Shown piece by piece: positions 1 through 10,980 of a stretch of DNA of 64,000 nt. The DNA comes from Turnera subulata. Lineage: Eukaryota > Streptophyta > Magnoliopsida > Malpighiales > Passifloraceae. Numbering within the stretch: the first letter of the stretch is position 1; each line of letters opens with the position of its first letter. The DNA lies in the NCBI GenBank assembly GCA_028386065.3, contig JAKUCV010006825.1, positions 189,873 to 253,872 of the forward strand. The letters are read 5' to 3'. The translations under genes were made by a program, and so were the position numbers. The notes under the pieces are model-generated. The model searched no databases. It was not told where the DNA came from and was given only the letters and a program-made list of their open reading frames with translations.

Positions 1-592
1 CAACTAACTCAGGAACAGACAACTCGGTTATGTCTCTTGATTCTTCAATTGCGGCCACCTTTGCCTCAAATCTGTCTACAACTGTGTTGAGAATTTTCTC
101 AACTACTCTGACTTCTGGAATGACTTCACCGTACAACCTAATTTTGTTGACGATGCTTTGTGCTTTTGAAGCATACTCCCTTATTGTTTCAGCTTCTGAC
201 ATCTTCAACAATTCGAATTCTCTTCTCAGGGATTGTACCCTTATTTGCCTTGTCTCCTTGGAACCTCTGAATTGCTTTTCAAGAGTTTCCCATGCTTCTT
301 TGACTGTTGTGGCTCCAACGATCAAAGGAAAAATATCTTCTGAAACCAATGAGTGCATAAATGAAATTGCAGTGTTGTGTTTCTGCAACTTTTCATTGTA
401 TGTTCTCAATTGATTCACCGTCATTTCTTCAATGGCTTCCTCTTCAGTAAAACCTTCTTCAACTAGGAACCACAGACCATTAGCTACAAGGAAAGACTTC
501 ATCCTTATAGCCCAATAGTTGTAGTTCTCTCCTTCAAAAATAGGAGGTAGGGGTAAGGATGAGGTGGTTCTATTTGTGGGTTGTGTATTCAT
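1..592 (-). CDS. Copia-type retrotransposon gag, N-terminal part (runs off the window)
   Basis: Reading the minus strand from an ATG at 592, one open frame of about 197 codons continues without a stop to the window edge. The first 50 residues contain a DUF4219-like block (FEGENYNYWAIRMKSFL) and the rest is a UBN2 gag-like domain, with RSKxTR-type and late IEESRDITELSVPEL motifs typical of plant Ty1/copia gag. Gag packages the element RNA into cytoplasmic particles. The frame is uninterrupted, so this copy may be young. Its LTR and primer-binding site lie immediately upstream at 677-1492. The gag-pol remainder is outside the window. Family assignment is by motif recognition only. Confidence 0.85.
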   Translation of the reverse strand, partial: MNTQPTNRTTSSLPLPPIFEGENYNYWAIRMKSFLVANGLWFLVEEGFTEEEAIEEMTVNQLRTYNEKLQKHNTAISFMHSLVSEDIFPLIVGATTVKEAWETLEKQFRGSKETRQIRVQSLRREFELLKMSEAETIREYASKAQSIVNKIRLYGEVIPEVRVVEKILNTVVDRFEAKVAAIEESRDITELSVPELV

Positions 593-676
593 TTTGAAAT
601 TTGGTGTTTAGGTAGGTGTTTGAGGCTAGTTTGATGTGGTTTCAATGAAATGGAACAGGCCTGAAAAAAAGAACCT

Positions 677-688
677 GCTCCGCTACCA
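677..688 (-). other. Primer-binding site of copia element (TGGTAGCGGAGC)
   Basis: On the minus strand, two bases after the LTR end, TGGTAGCGGAGC occurs where plant elements usually show TGGTATCAGAGC, the complement of the initiator tRNA-Met 3' end. It differs at two positions. The same variant follows the LTRs of the gypsy elements at 27003, 47840 (minus) and 58705. Confidence 0.75.
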
Positions 689-690
689 AT

Positions 691-1492
691 TGTTGGCTTT
701 TGATCTTCAAATAATTCAGAGATGGCTCAAGAACATCGATGTTGGATGTTGAACATCGATGTTTAAGAGCTACTGGAACTTAGCAAAGATTCAAGAACAT
801 CGATGTTGTACAATGAACATCGATGTTGTAATCAATTTAGAAGTTGGCAGAATGCATTTAACATCGATGTTGGAACAAAAACATCGATGTTGGATTGAAT
901 TTTAGAAATTGGCAGAAGGAATTTAACATCGATGTTGTGATTTGAACATCGATGTTGGGACTTTCAACAAAATTGGCAGAATGCAAATAACATCGATGTT
1001 GGGGTTACAACATCGATGTTTTCTGGAAATTTTCTAGAAATCTGCAGAAAACAAAGGTTGGTTTTCTAGGTTACTGTTGCATTAATTTTCTCTCAAATTC
1101 TCTCAAACACTTGACTTGAACACGATTTGAACAAGTCAAGGAATACTTTGTGAAGTGAAAAACACACAATGTATCTTTATTTCACTTGATTTGAACCAGA
1201 TTACAGCACTCTATAAATAGAAGAAAAACAGCCTAAAAGGCACTAAACAAGCATGATTGTTGACAGCTCAACAATGTGTTGTCCTAACATGCTTGTGATC
1301 CCTCCACTCATAAAGTTAATCACACTCCAGAATAAAACACTCAACAACCTATGATAACATATTTAATTGCATAATTGAAAAGAAAACCCACTTGGCCTAA
1401 CACTTCCAAAAGTAGTAGGACCAACTTTACAGCTTGATCACGCCAACACCTTAATTATTCTCCACTAACAGCTTGATCTCAATAATCTAACA
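691..1492 (-). mobile_element. 5' LTR of a copia retrotransposon inserted in a GST gene
   Basis: In minus orientation the block begins TGTTAGATTATTGAG at 1492 and ends with AAAAGCCAACA at 691, next to the primer-binding site. It is 802 bp long. Its upstream edge abuts GAGGTGAAG, which reads as the third to fifth codons of a tau GST, so the element landed within the first codons of that gene. The target duplication would be GAGGT, but the other end lies outside the window. Positions 732-1020 hold a regular array of AACATCGATGTT palindromes. Confidence 0.85.
732..1020. repeat. Array of paired AACATCGATGTT palindromes, 64-bp period
   Basis: Ten exact copies of the self-complementary 12-mer AACATCGATGTT start at 732/752, 796/816, 860/880, 925/945 and 989/1009. 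Within each pair the offset is always 20 bp (8-nt spacer of varying sequence). Pair-to-pair spacing is 64, 64, 65 and 64 bp. The spacers differ, so the palindromes are better conserved than the rest of the unit. A second array with the same design is in the solo LTR at 19509-20194. Confidence 0.95.
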
Positions 1493-2963
1493 GAGGTGAA
1501 GCTTTTGGGATTGTGGATTAGCCCATTCGTGCACAGAGTAAAGTGGGCTCTGAAACTGAAGGGCGTTGGTTACGAGTGGATAGAAGAAGATATCAACCAC
1601 AACAAGAGCGCTATGCTTTTGGAGTTGAACCCTGCCTATCAGAGAGTTCCTGTGCTAGTTCACAACGGGAAAGCAATTCCTGAATCATTGCTTATTCTTG
1701 AATACATTGATGATACATGGAAACAGTGTCCGCTCATGCCTCGGGATCCTTTCGAGAAAACCATGGCACGTTTCTGGGCTAAATTTGGAGATGAAAAGGT
1801 GATTTTTCTTTCTCTTCTTTACCTTAATTATTATCCATATTTGTCAAGTCACACTACTAGATTATTTATCCGGTTATAATTACTGTATCTATCTGGTGAA
1901 GATCTTTGAACCTGCGTTCAATGCACTGATGAGTCCGCCAGGAGAGGAGAAAGGAAAGGCCATAAAAATGGCCAATGAAGGCTTGAAGAAGATAGAGGAA
2001 GAGCTAAAAGGGGAAGCAGTACTTCTTTGGAGGGGAGAGCATTGGATTCTTGGACATTGCAGTTGCATGGATATCATACTGGTTGCCTATATGGGAAGAA
2101 TTTGCATCCATGAAGATTTTTGACAAAGAACGATTCCCAAATACCAGCGCATGGGCGAACAGACTAATTTCCAAGCCTTTTCTTAAGGCCGAATCTGTAC
2201 GAAATCAGTAAGAAAACGGTAAGGAAACTATATTTCTTACAGCTTTCTTACGGATTACTTACCGATGACGTCCGTAAGCAAAATTTGGAAAGAAACTTGC
2301 TATCCGTAAGAAAACCGTAAGAAAGCGGAAAGAAAAACTTCCTTACCGCTTACTTACGAACATCGTCGGTAAGAAGGCCGTAAGGAAAATTGAAATGGGA
2401 CCCACTCGCTGAGCAGTACATTCGACGTGTCTTACGGACTTTTTCCGTAAGAAACCTGTAAGGAAACCTGCTGTGGGGCCATTCGCACCATCTCAGAGCC
2501 GAAAATGTTCATAAGAAAACCATAAGAATTCCGTAAGAAAAGCTGTCATTCATGTTATGGTTCCAAATTAACGCTACTGGGAAATAACAAGATAACCACA
2601 CCTTTTTTCCGTATCATTAATCATTTTACCTTGTACCAATTATACTCTAATATTGTTAATCAAGAATTATTCCAAATAACAATCATTTGCCAAAGAGCTC
2701 GTAATTTGATTAATTTATAATGGTTGCTCCATACATGTAAGGAAAGAAAACGCAATCCATAACTATTGGTATACCTCCAATAATGTCTCCAAAAACTTGC
2801 ATAAATACATGAAATACAATGGGAAATTAAAAAGAAAAATCAGCAGAAAATACTTCCTAGTTCTAACAAAGGACTAAAATGGCCGTTGTAAGAGTGGTTG
2901 ATTTGCAAATAAAAAGTACAAGTTGTCATGATATTTGGGTTACGAATTAAGCAATTCACAAAC

Positions 2964-3466
2964 CAGATTTCTTCCGTACTCAAAAGCCAACAGTTCAACT
3001 TCTGCTGTATGTTCTGCTATAATGGCCATTGACTTACAGTCGTCTGATATCAGAGATGCAGTCTTGTAGTATGTCTTATGCATGTAGTAATCCATGCTGC
3101 ATCAAGAATGCTAAAACTTTAATTTGACTCAACCACAAAGGGAAAATCCCCAGCAATCAGCAATATAAGAAGTAGATTGAAAATAGATAATTTGAAGACA
3201 TCAAAACATAGAAATGTAACACATTATTGGTCGTCATTAGTCCAGCTACAAGTGCCAATGCACAAGCCATAAATGGGAGAACCTTCTCATAAACAACACC
3301 ATGATATTTTGTGATTTTCAAACTCTTAAAACCTCACTAATCAAAGTGCAATTAGGAAAAGAAAAGGCAAGGCAGAATACCTGTAATGTTGATCAGCTGT
3401 TGAAGTCATCTGCATGGTTTTACCAGTTATAAGATCCTTTGCAACAGCTGACATTAACGTGGGAAC
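2964..3466 (-). pseudogene. Polyprenyl (solanesyl) diphosphate synthase gene fragment, two exons
   Basis: Minus strand exon 3466-3381 reads VPTLMSAVAKDLITGKTMQM and is bounded by TTGTAG/G and CAG/GTATTC splice sites. Exon 3096-2964 reads MDYYMHKTYYKTASLISDD and on to AFEYGRNL, bounded by TGCAG/C and CTG/GTTTGT. Joining them keeps the frame, with a Ser codon split across the junction. Both match the middle of plant long-chain trans-prenyltransferases that make the ubiquinone or plastoquinone side chain (ETMQM...YYxKTYYKTASLI...AFEYGRNLGLAFQ). The two DDxxD aspartate motifs are not in the captured part, so it is not an enzyme. Several substitutions relative to the family indicate decay. The fragment sits inside the transposon-like insert in the GST gene. 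Confidence 0.82.
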
Positions 3467-4841
3467 CTACAACCATAACAATGCAAGTATAAACAGAAAT
3501 GAAAAGGCAGAAAGGCAAGTGAATGGTAATCCTATCTGTTTCACGCCAACTATTATTACCAGAAACTGAATAACAGGATGGTTTTTTTTCTTGTTTACAT
3601 AAGAGCATCCCATTAGATGTTGGAAGTGGTAATGATGTCCACTATACAGTGATTACAATGGTTATACACATCTATCTATCTATACAATGGTTATAGACAT
3701 ACACCTATCTATTTTTTTTTTATGCTAAAGACATACACCTATCTATATGCATGCTTACTTCCGTGTTGTTTAAAGCTGCAAGGGCCACTTGCAATATAAA
3801 TGCGTAGAAGAAAGTTAATAAGAGACCTTATATCTACAATAGAAGACACATATTTATAGACAGTGGAAACAAACTAGTTCTAAAGGGTCTAGACTCTAGA
3901 GCTTAAAGCTGTTAGATGCCTATGCTAAGATGCATCAGTCTAATATGTCAATACTGAATGTAGTAGAGATTTATGAAAATGGATCCATTACTTACATGAA
4001 TAATGCACAAATACCTACAACAAAAGAAAAGAAAAACTAGATGGAAGAATAATAGTTTTCAGAAGAGATCTAACTAACTACCATTAAAAGACTGAGACAG
4101 CCTAAATACTAGCAGATAAACACAATCAATAACACTTTATCTTCTTGACTTCCCTGTTTTGAAGCAGCTACATGAGCTACATGGTCTAATTCACAAGGAA
4201 AAAGGAGGAATACGAGAGAGTTGATGCATAAAAACAAGAAAAAAAAAGAATTTGAGGGGATCAAGAAAGATAAATAGAAGAATTAGGTTAGAAACACATA
4301 TAGAGAGACAGAGTATAAGATAAACAGAAGAATCATGAGATTGGATTCAGATCACTTGTTTAATAAGAATAAGACAATATCCATCATTCAGATCACTTGT
4401 TTAATAAGAGAAAGACAATATCCATCTTTTCATGTTATAATCAGATAAGAGGAGTTTAACTCCAACATGTCGTAAATTAAGGGATATAATAAACCATAAG
4501 AGCTGTCATATCAGCATGTAACAACATACAAACAAGCCCATATTGCCAAAGCAGCAAAGCACTTTCTCAAAACTCAATTATCTGTGAACAAATCAAATGT
4601 ATTATAAAAAATAAACTTGAACACTTCCCTCATACAAGATTGTCTATCTATAAACAGGGAAAGGAAAGAGAAGTGAGGGGAGAAGAAACCCAGAATCTTG
4701 AAAGGGGGTGGTCTTAAGTACGAGACCTCTCAATTATTTTTGGTTTTATATCAACTAAAATCTGACACTTGAAAGACAAAAAAAGGATCACAGGACAGAA
4801 GGAATTTAATAGGAGACAAAACTCTCCCAAAAAGATAAAAA

Positions 4842-5643
4842 CTAGATGGTACTTTGATTATTAACATTAGAACCATTGGATGCTAAACCAGAACCTGTCT
4901 CATGAACAAAGTGCAAAGGTTTGCCAGAAATAACAACCTGAGAACAAATTTCCAAGTACCATACTGAGTTAATATGCAATAGGATACAATAAATGAAGGC
5001 AAAGCCTTGGAAAGTGTTAGTGAAAGTTGTTATCATGTACCAAACGATAGCTTGTAAATATCCCAATATTCTTAACAACCAAAGAATATGAAACAAAGTG
5101 ACTTAACAACACAGAAACCAAAACATATACTTACATTGGTACTTATCGTGGCTGCTCTTACAGATTCTCCAAATCAACGGCCAAGTGAGGTGATAGATGG
5201 TAAGGAACCCAACAGCACAAACAATTATTACTATCAAAATAAAAGCATGTGTTGTGAAAAAAATGAATGAGCACAATGGGCTGGCAGTTTGTGAGCTCAC
5301 ATTATATCAAATGCTATTGACAATTGACTATGATGCTAGCAGAGTAGACGGAATGAATTCCAAACTTCCTAAAGATCAACCTGCATTCACAAGGTCCCAA
5401 AAAAAAGTTAATTCCAAACTACATCTCCGGTAAATGAGTCATGCATGTATAATTATGGTCCAGAACTTTTCAGAAGGCAAAAGAAAAAAAACAAGGAGCT
5501 TACTCACAATTTTTCTAGACTTTTCGTCCATAGCAACAAAGAAAAACAGACATAAGCTCCTCACCCCCATATCAATTGCAATATGTCTGCCAAGGTGGAT
5601 ATTAAACAGAGGATGTATACACATTTTCAGTAAGGAAACTTGA
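4842..5643 (-). other. Unidentified interior of the transposon-like insert
   Basis: Several short open stretches on the minus strand look exon-like. One is around 4860-4940 (VVISGKPLHFVHETGSG, after a TTCTCAG acceptor-like site). Another ends near 5510 (VAMDEKSRKI before GTGAGTAAG). A donor-like GTAAGTAT follows about 5120. They lie between the dynamin-like exon and the prenyltransferase exons, on the same strand. I do not recognise the source gene or genes, and they may be intronic. Confidence 0.3.
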
Positions 5644-5840
5644 AATCGAAAGGATGATACGAACAAAAACGAACTAAAAACAGAGCATACATGCATATTT
5701 TAAGTAAGAAAACCTAAAATCAAAGGAAACATGCAAAGATCTCCAGTAAGAGGAAGAACAACTGTTTTTCCGCTTCTATAACTCAAAGATAAGCAAAAAA
5801 AACAAACTAAAACGGAGTAGAGAAAAAGAAAAGAGACCAG

Positions 5841-6026
5841 CTGGCCGCCAACGAAAGCGACGGAGGAGAGCGACTCCCAGCTAGTAGGCTGAGAAGAAGC
5901 TGCGGCTGAGGAAGATGGGGATGAATCTTCGCCATGGTCGCCTAAACAAGTGCAGGCTCGCCGGCGAACGTTTACAAGGCCGATGAGGCTGTCCATTATG
6001 GAGGCGAAGGAGGTGGTGGCCGTCAA
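5841..6026 (-). pseudogene. Dynamin-related protein 1 (DRP1)-like first exon, captured fragment
   Basis: The minus frame from ATG 6026 reads [19 protein letters not shown], then [12 protein letters not shown], a serine-rich stretch, [13 protein letters not shown]. It matches the N-terminus of plant DRP1 GTPases (ESLIGLVNRIQRACTxLGD...WEALPSVAVVGGQSSGKS), which act in endocytosis and cell-plate formation. It stops exactly where the Walker A P-loop (GGQSSGKS) should continue. The following bases (CTGGTCTC) are not a normal donor and no second exon is found. The IQ of the family motif is VR here, and VVGGQ is FVGGQ. It lies upstream, on the same strand, of the prenyltransferase exons, so a chimeric transcript is conceivable. 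Confidence 0.75.
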
Positions 6027-6586
6027 GTGGAAAGAGGTAGGTTTATTTTCCTAGTGAGGGCGGCGGAGAAGAAAAATGTTAGGGTTTAAGAAGAAGAGAG
6101 GAACTTGAGTAAGAAGTGGGAGAGAGTAACGAGTGACGGAGAACATGGGAAAAAAATGGATTTTGTATTTTGGACTTTGGCCGAGACGGCGTCGTACAAA
6201 GGGATTGACGTCGAGTTCAGAAACTTTCTTACGGCTTTCTTACAGAAACCATCCGTAAGTAGATCACACACTTCTTACGGCATATGCCGTAAGAAAACCG
6301 TAAGAAACAATTTCTTACGGACCAGCCGTAAGGAATCCGAAAGTAAATGCCAAAATTATCATTCCCAACAGCTCCGTAAGGAATCCGTAAGAATTCCGTA
6401 AGTATTTTCTTTCAATGTTCTTTCGGGCGCTCCCCGTAAGAAAACACCGTAAGAAAACACCGTAAGAAATCGCCAGGAAATTGGTAGTCCAGGATGCTCA
6501 GTCATCCAGTGATTAAGGGTAATTTACCACCAAGGGACAAGATGCGGGGTTTTTTTCCAAGAACGCCTGAAATTAATGAGTTCTAA

Positions 6587-7598
6587 GCCTCGAGGTTGGG
6601 TCCGGTTTTGAGAGACTAACTAATTTGTCTCTCGAGGGTTTAGATCTTGTAATTTTCCAAGACAGTTCGTGAGTGTACCCTGTTTCTTATCCTCGCACCC
6701 AGAATAATGAATTTGCACTTATAAAGAAAACTGCTTTGCTGCATCTCTTCAGCAATTAGTAATGGATTTGCTGTTTGTCAAGTCAACATTTCAACCAAAG
6801 TCCTCATGAATAGTTAAATGAGGAAGCTGTAATAATTGATCATAATGGTTCCGCTATCAATTGGCAATAAACAATCACAATCAAAAGTTTAAATCAATTC
6901 AAAATTACTGTAAGAGTATAAAAATATTCATGAGCGGGCCATTCAGTCATTGGGCTTGATGGGTCTTTCAGTTGAAAGTGTTCGCCTGGACACTGGCAAC
7001 AACTTTGCCGTTAGCCTCTTACCCAGTTAAATAATTATTGTTTTTTTGTTTCTTTAAAAAATGAAATCAAAACAGTTGACTTGACTCAAATCGGATCACA
7101 ACCATTATATATTTATATCCTTCAGTACTTTTAGGGAGTTCTTCTGTATTGTGAGATTTTTTTTCTTTGAGATGACCTATGAATTAAACTGAGTACAATC
7201 TGGTTAAAAGGATTGGGATGCATTCTGCAATCAAAATTTTTTTGATGCTTTGACTGATGCGAATCATGTCTATTTCACCTTGTGTGATTTTCACTAAACT
7301 TGCTTGAGAACAATATGAAAATCGTTGGCAATCCTTTGATGTATTTTAAAGGGACATACCACCAAAGACACAAAAGAAACCAATATTCATGGTACACATG
7401 AAGCTACAAAGAAACAAAAAAAACTTTTTTTTTCTTCCGCATAATTATACATTATATATTACATTGCAACCGGCCTTCATGCAATATATGCAAGGCCTTA
7501 TTCATCAACTCTACTTCCTACATACGTACAGCATATATATAAACTTTTTCGTTCAAAGTAGCTAGCTTTCTCTCAATATTGCATATATAGATGCAAAT
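6587..7598. other. Intergenic, no gene seen
   Basis: GST 3' flank followed by AT-rich sequence up to the 3' end of globulin gene A. I see no coding frame, RNA gene or transposon terminus here. Confidence 0.6.
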
Positions 7599-9376
7599 CT
7601 AGTCGTCCCTCTCATATCGTGACCCGGAAGAGCTAAACAGGGTGACTTCCTCCCGGTTGAACTTGATCCTCCTGGCTTCCTCCCTGGAAATCTGGAAAGC
7701 GTTTGAAAGCACTTCCTCAGGAATGGCCCTGATGGCAGAGACACGGCCTGCCAGTTGGCTGATCTGTGCATTGTCGTTGGTCTTGAAGGAGATCCACTCG
7801 AGTCCCTCGCTTCCAGCCCTCTTCACCACAGCGAAATTCTGGGGTGCTGTGATCACCTGCCCCCGCCTGACCTGTCCATCAAACACTGTTTGCCCGTTGT
7901 CGGAAACTATCTGACAGCGACCGCTTCCCCTGGTGATGTAGCATATACTGTGGGCGTTCATGTTCCAGCTTGGTGTCATCATTGCATTCTGCTTAATTAC
8001 ATGTCAAGAAACCAGACAATTGAGTACAATATATAATTAAGAATAGGAAAAGGTTTAAAATTTTCCTTATTACTTACCCTGTAGAGGACACCTTTCTGGG
8101 CGCTGAGTTGGATGAAGCGGAGGATGGGGAGGTTATAGCTATTGACGGAGGTAAGGCGTCCGGCATTTGGGTTGAAGACGTCGGCGCGTGACGGGTCGTT
8201 CAGGTTGTGCTTCAGCCTGGCTGAGCAGAAAGTCTCTTCGAAGCCATTAGCGTATCTTCCTCCTCGGCTGCCTCTCTCCATTTCGTATTCTTCACGCTCT
8301 CTTGCTTCTTGCTCCTGTCCGGCGTAGTGTGGGCTCACCATCTGGAACTCGCGCTGGACTCTGACGATGATACCTCTTCTGTCTTCTTCGTTCCTCAACC
8401 TGCTAGCGAGCTGGGTGTCAATGTTGAAAGCTTCTGCGAGGATTCGTTCGTCAAAGCCACTGAGGACGCTGCGGTATCTTTGCTGCTGTCCTCTGGTAGA
8501 AGTGCTTCTCCCGCGCAATTCGCCTCTCTGGTATTGGCCTCTTAGGCTTTGTAGCTCTCCTTGTGGGTTTCCGGCAAGGAAGAACTTCTGAAGAAAACAT
8601 GCAATATATATATTAACATACAATTATAAACGAAAAAGTAAAAAGAGCAAGTATCTTCTTAATATTGGTTCATATATACGTACCCTGAAGTCCTGGTCAA
8701 GTTGGTTGGCAGAGTTGCCGGTGTCCAAAAGGACGACTAGAACAAGTCGTGACTCGCCATTGTTATAAAACCAATCTGCAACACCAGCAGGCAAGGCGAG
8801 AACATCACCTTCTCTAATTTGTCTAACCTTCTGGTGCTGGTCCCTGGAGCTTCCACGCTCTCCACGCTCGCCAGCAACCTGTGATCCTGATGACTGGTAT
8901 GTTTCAGGACAACCTGGGATTGCAGCTCCATGCAAAGCTCTTCCTGCAGTGATTACAAAAAAAGTTAATTATGATCAGTTGTTACATTAATTGGTTGCTA
9001 TTGAACATAGAGAAGAAACACCAAATTAAATATACGTGCCTTGTTCAACATAGATGAGCTTGGGTGCATTGGCATAGTGGGGCAGTAACAGGCCTCGCTG
9101 TTCGATGGTATGGCGCATAATGGCAACACCAGCGCACTGGAACTGTTCATCGTTCTCGTCCCAGACCTCGGTGTTACCAGCCTCTGATTGGAATGTGCGA
9201 GAAGGCTCGAGGGCATTGATCCTCTCGAGCTGACACTGGTTCTGTTGCGAACGTAGCTCTCTCTGCCTCCTCGACTCGCTCTGGCGGCTTGTTACTTGCT
9301 CTATTTGAGCATTAACACACCCATGGAAGAGAAGAACAATGCACAAAGTTAGAGAAATATAAGAAGAGTAAGCCAT
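7599..9376 (-). CDS. 11S (legumin-type) globulin seed storage protein, gene A
   Basis: Four exons on the minus strand: 9376-9040, 8943-8684, 8587-8078 and 7988-7599. They sum to 1497 nt (498 residues) and stay in frame at every junction. Residues 1-23 ([20 protein letters not shown]...) form a signal peptide. Two cupin domains follow. The pro-globulin cleavage site for vacuolar asparaginyl endopeptidase is Asn313-Gly314 in NGFEETFC, separating the acidic and basic chains. Cysteines in QCQLERI and QFQC (intra-chain) and GCPE and EETFC (inter-chain) are present. The product is packed as hexamers in protein storage vacuoles. Intron 1 begins with GC instead of GT (AAG/GCACGT). The other introns are GT-AG. 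The C-terminus (SGSRYERDD) differs from genes B and C. It is divergently arranged with gene B, 2.3 kb away. Confidence 0.95.
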
Positions 9377-9446
9377 TTTGTTGTCGTGTAATGGAGAGAA
9401 AAAGGCTTCAAACTCTGCTGTGACAGTGAAAGGAGAACAAGGATGG

Positions 9447-9526
9447 CTTTTATAGCAAAAGTGTGTTGTGCAGGTTAATGGACGTGGCAAATTGGTTTCA
9501 GGATTGTGATGATGCGATTTTGCATG
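9447..9526 (-). promoter_or_regulatory. Globulin A promoter: TATA box and RY element
   Basis: On the minus strand TATAAAAG (complement of 9447-9454) lies about 70 bp upstream of the ATG at 9376. CATGCA (complement of 9521-9526) lies about 70 bp further up. CATGCA is the core of the RY element bound by B3-domain seed regulators. A further ATGCAT is at 9540-9545. Confidence 0.7.
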
Positions 9527-9549
9527 TGTCTTCGTCTTTATGCATCGCA

Positions 9550-10980
9550 TGGCTGCAACTACTTTTCTCGCTTACACATGTTTTCCTTTCAGGGTACGCG
9601 TAGTACTAATTTTGTTTGCTGGAGAGATCATTTTGTTGCTCTCGCCTCTCGAGATCCGTCGAGTTCAACATAAAGAGCAAACAGAGAGGGAAAATTTAGT
9701 ACTGCTGGCATGCATAGGGACTGGTTTATGCATTTGTTTCACCTGAGGATTTCATTAATTTTTTTTTTTTGAGCTACTCTCTCTATTGCTTGTCCGTATT
9801 TGCATGTTACATGGGCTGCCAGGCGTCCATGAAGTCTCAAAAGACAATACCTATGAGTTGTCTTTGGCCATGGGGTAGGTGGCATTACATAGAGCTCAGA
9901 ATTCTGCTCAGATACAGATCACTCTTCTTGCCATAAATGTATTTTTTAATATACACTCCTCCTTTATCACTTGAAGGAGTTTTAATTAGTGTTGAATTTG
10001 AGGCTCTGTGCTAAATGCTTTCATGTCCTTCTACTTTGGGCCTGTTCCAGCAACATTCTTACACCATCTATGCTGAAAAAAAGGGGGTGTTTTAATATTT
10101 TCAGAATTTTTATTTTAGTGATTATTAACTAATTATTAGTTAGATGTCTTACAAAAAAAGGCAATAGAACATTTAGAGACTTTTTATTTTTTTGATAAAC
10201 ATTTAGGGACTTTTGTTGTATATAAATGCAGTTTTATATAATTTTATTTTAAGAATATTATTTAATTATTACTTCAAAAATTGTCATCATAATGGATTGT
10301 TATTTTTGTTCCTCACACAACTCAGGTGAGTGAATCCTTTTGCTTTGAGTTAAGAATTTAACCATTATGGGATTAGATCCCCTGGTAGAAACTGTTACAA
10401 AGACACTGGATTTTCAAAGTTGGAAACACAACACTCTAGTTGAATGTCTTCTAACTTAACTACGACATTTGGAGTTTCAAATTGGAAAGACAACAATTAA
10501 GTGCTAAAGATACAAACTTTTATGAGGTTTTAACATATCCAGATTAGTGTGAGGCTGTGAGCTCCTTGATTTTAAAGGTGATGTGGCGTGGAAGATGGTC
10601 TGGAGGGGGAAACACTGCTAGGCGCTAGCAATTCCTACTTATTTATTGTTTTTTTTTTTAAAAAAAAAAAACTGAAATGCCTACACTCTACCGTGCACAG
10701 ATCGACTGTTGACAACATTCAGTAGGAAGACCCAAAAATTTGGCCCAGCAGATCAACCCATCCAGTGATCCAGTGACACAAAAATAAGAGCCCATCACTG
10801 AACCACCTCGTGGTAGTATGTAGAATGTGGAGGCCCTGATGACCAGGGGATTTTTAGGGAAGGGACTTGTCAACGATTTGATCCCAATCACCAGAAAATG
10901 CTCAAAAAATAATAATAAAAAAAAAACACAAACAGACACCAAATGCCAAATGGTTGGTCATGCAACCAAGCCTGGTGTTG
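9550..10980. other. Divergent intergenic region between globulins A and B
   Basis: AT-rich spacer between two head-to-head storage protein genes, with simple T/A runs near 9760 and 10650-10670. No convincing ORF or transposon terminus is seen. The part from about 10980 on is shared with the upstream region of gene C. Confidence 0.6.

Larger units (their letters stand above)
2200..6505. mobile_element. Transposon-like insert with terminal CCGTAAG/CTTACGG repeats carrying host gene fragments
   Basis: This insert separates GST codons that belong side by side, so it is an insertion of about 4.3 kb. Both ends (about 2209-2545 and 6220-6470) are packed with CCGTAAG and its complement CTTACGG in both orientations, the layout of subterminal repeats in cut-and-paste DNA transposons. 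The interior holds exon fragments of at least two unrelated host genes, all on the minus strand, as in Pack-type (Pack-MULE or Pack-CACTA) elements. I could not fix the termini: no clear target duplication, CACTA end or long perfect TIR is visible. No transposase is present, so it is non-autonomous. Confidence 0.7.
1493..6586 (+). pseudogene. Tau-class glutathione S-transferase, dissected by two transposons
   Basis: Exon 1 (1493-1798) reads [20 protein letters not shown] and on to FGDEK. It carries the tau N-terminal thioredoxin-fold region with the catalytic serine (SPF) and the ES glutathione-binding motif ([12 protein letters not shown]). A GT donor follows at 1799. Exon 2 resumes near 1896-1902 (FEPAFNALMSPPGEEKGKAI). 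One extra A near 2007 shifts the frame, after which KGKQYFFGGESIGFLDIAVAW continues in the next frame to about 2199. Foreign DNA then fills about 2200-6505. The C-terminus reappears at about 6508-6586 (HPVIKGNLPPRDKMRGFF, stop TAA 6584-6586). The start codon is missing because a copia LTR ends at 1492. The intron acceptor is also doubtful. The gene would have conjugated glutathione to electrophiles in the cytosol, and it cannot do so now. Confidence 0.88.

Noticed and set aside
30..413. Plus-strand 127-codon ORF at the window start
   Set aside because: Antisense shadow of the copia gag on the minus strand, which has clear DUF4219/UBN2 motifs.
732..1020. CRISPR-like regular repeats with spacers
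   Set aside because: The repeat is a 12-bp palindrome in a plant LTR, spacing alternates 8 and about 32 nt, and there are no cas genes. This is a plant nuclear sequence.
2570..2590. CGCTACTGGGAAATAAC as a CACTA transposon terminus
   Set aside because: It would point the wrong way relative to the terminal repeat cluster at 2209-2545 and has no partner end near 6470-6505.
4842..5096. 84-codon minus-strand ORF as a gene
   Set aside because: Probably intron plus an exon-like piece inside the transposon-like insert. No recognised domain, so listed only as unidentified interior.
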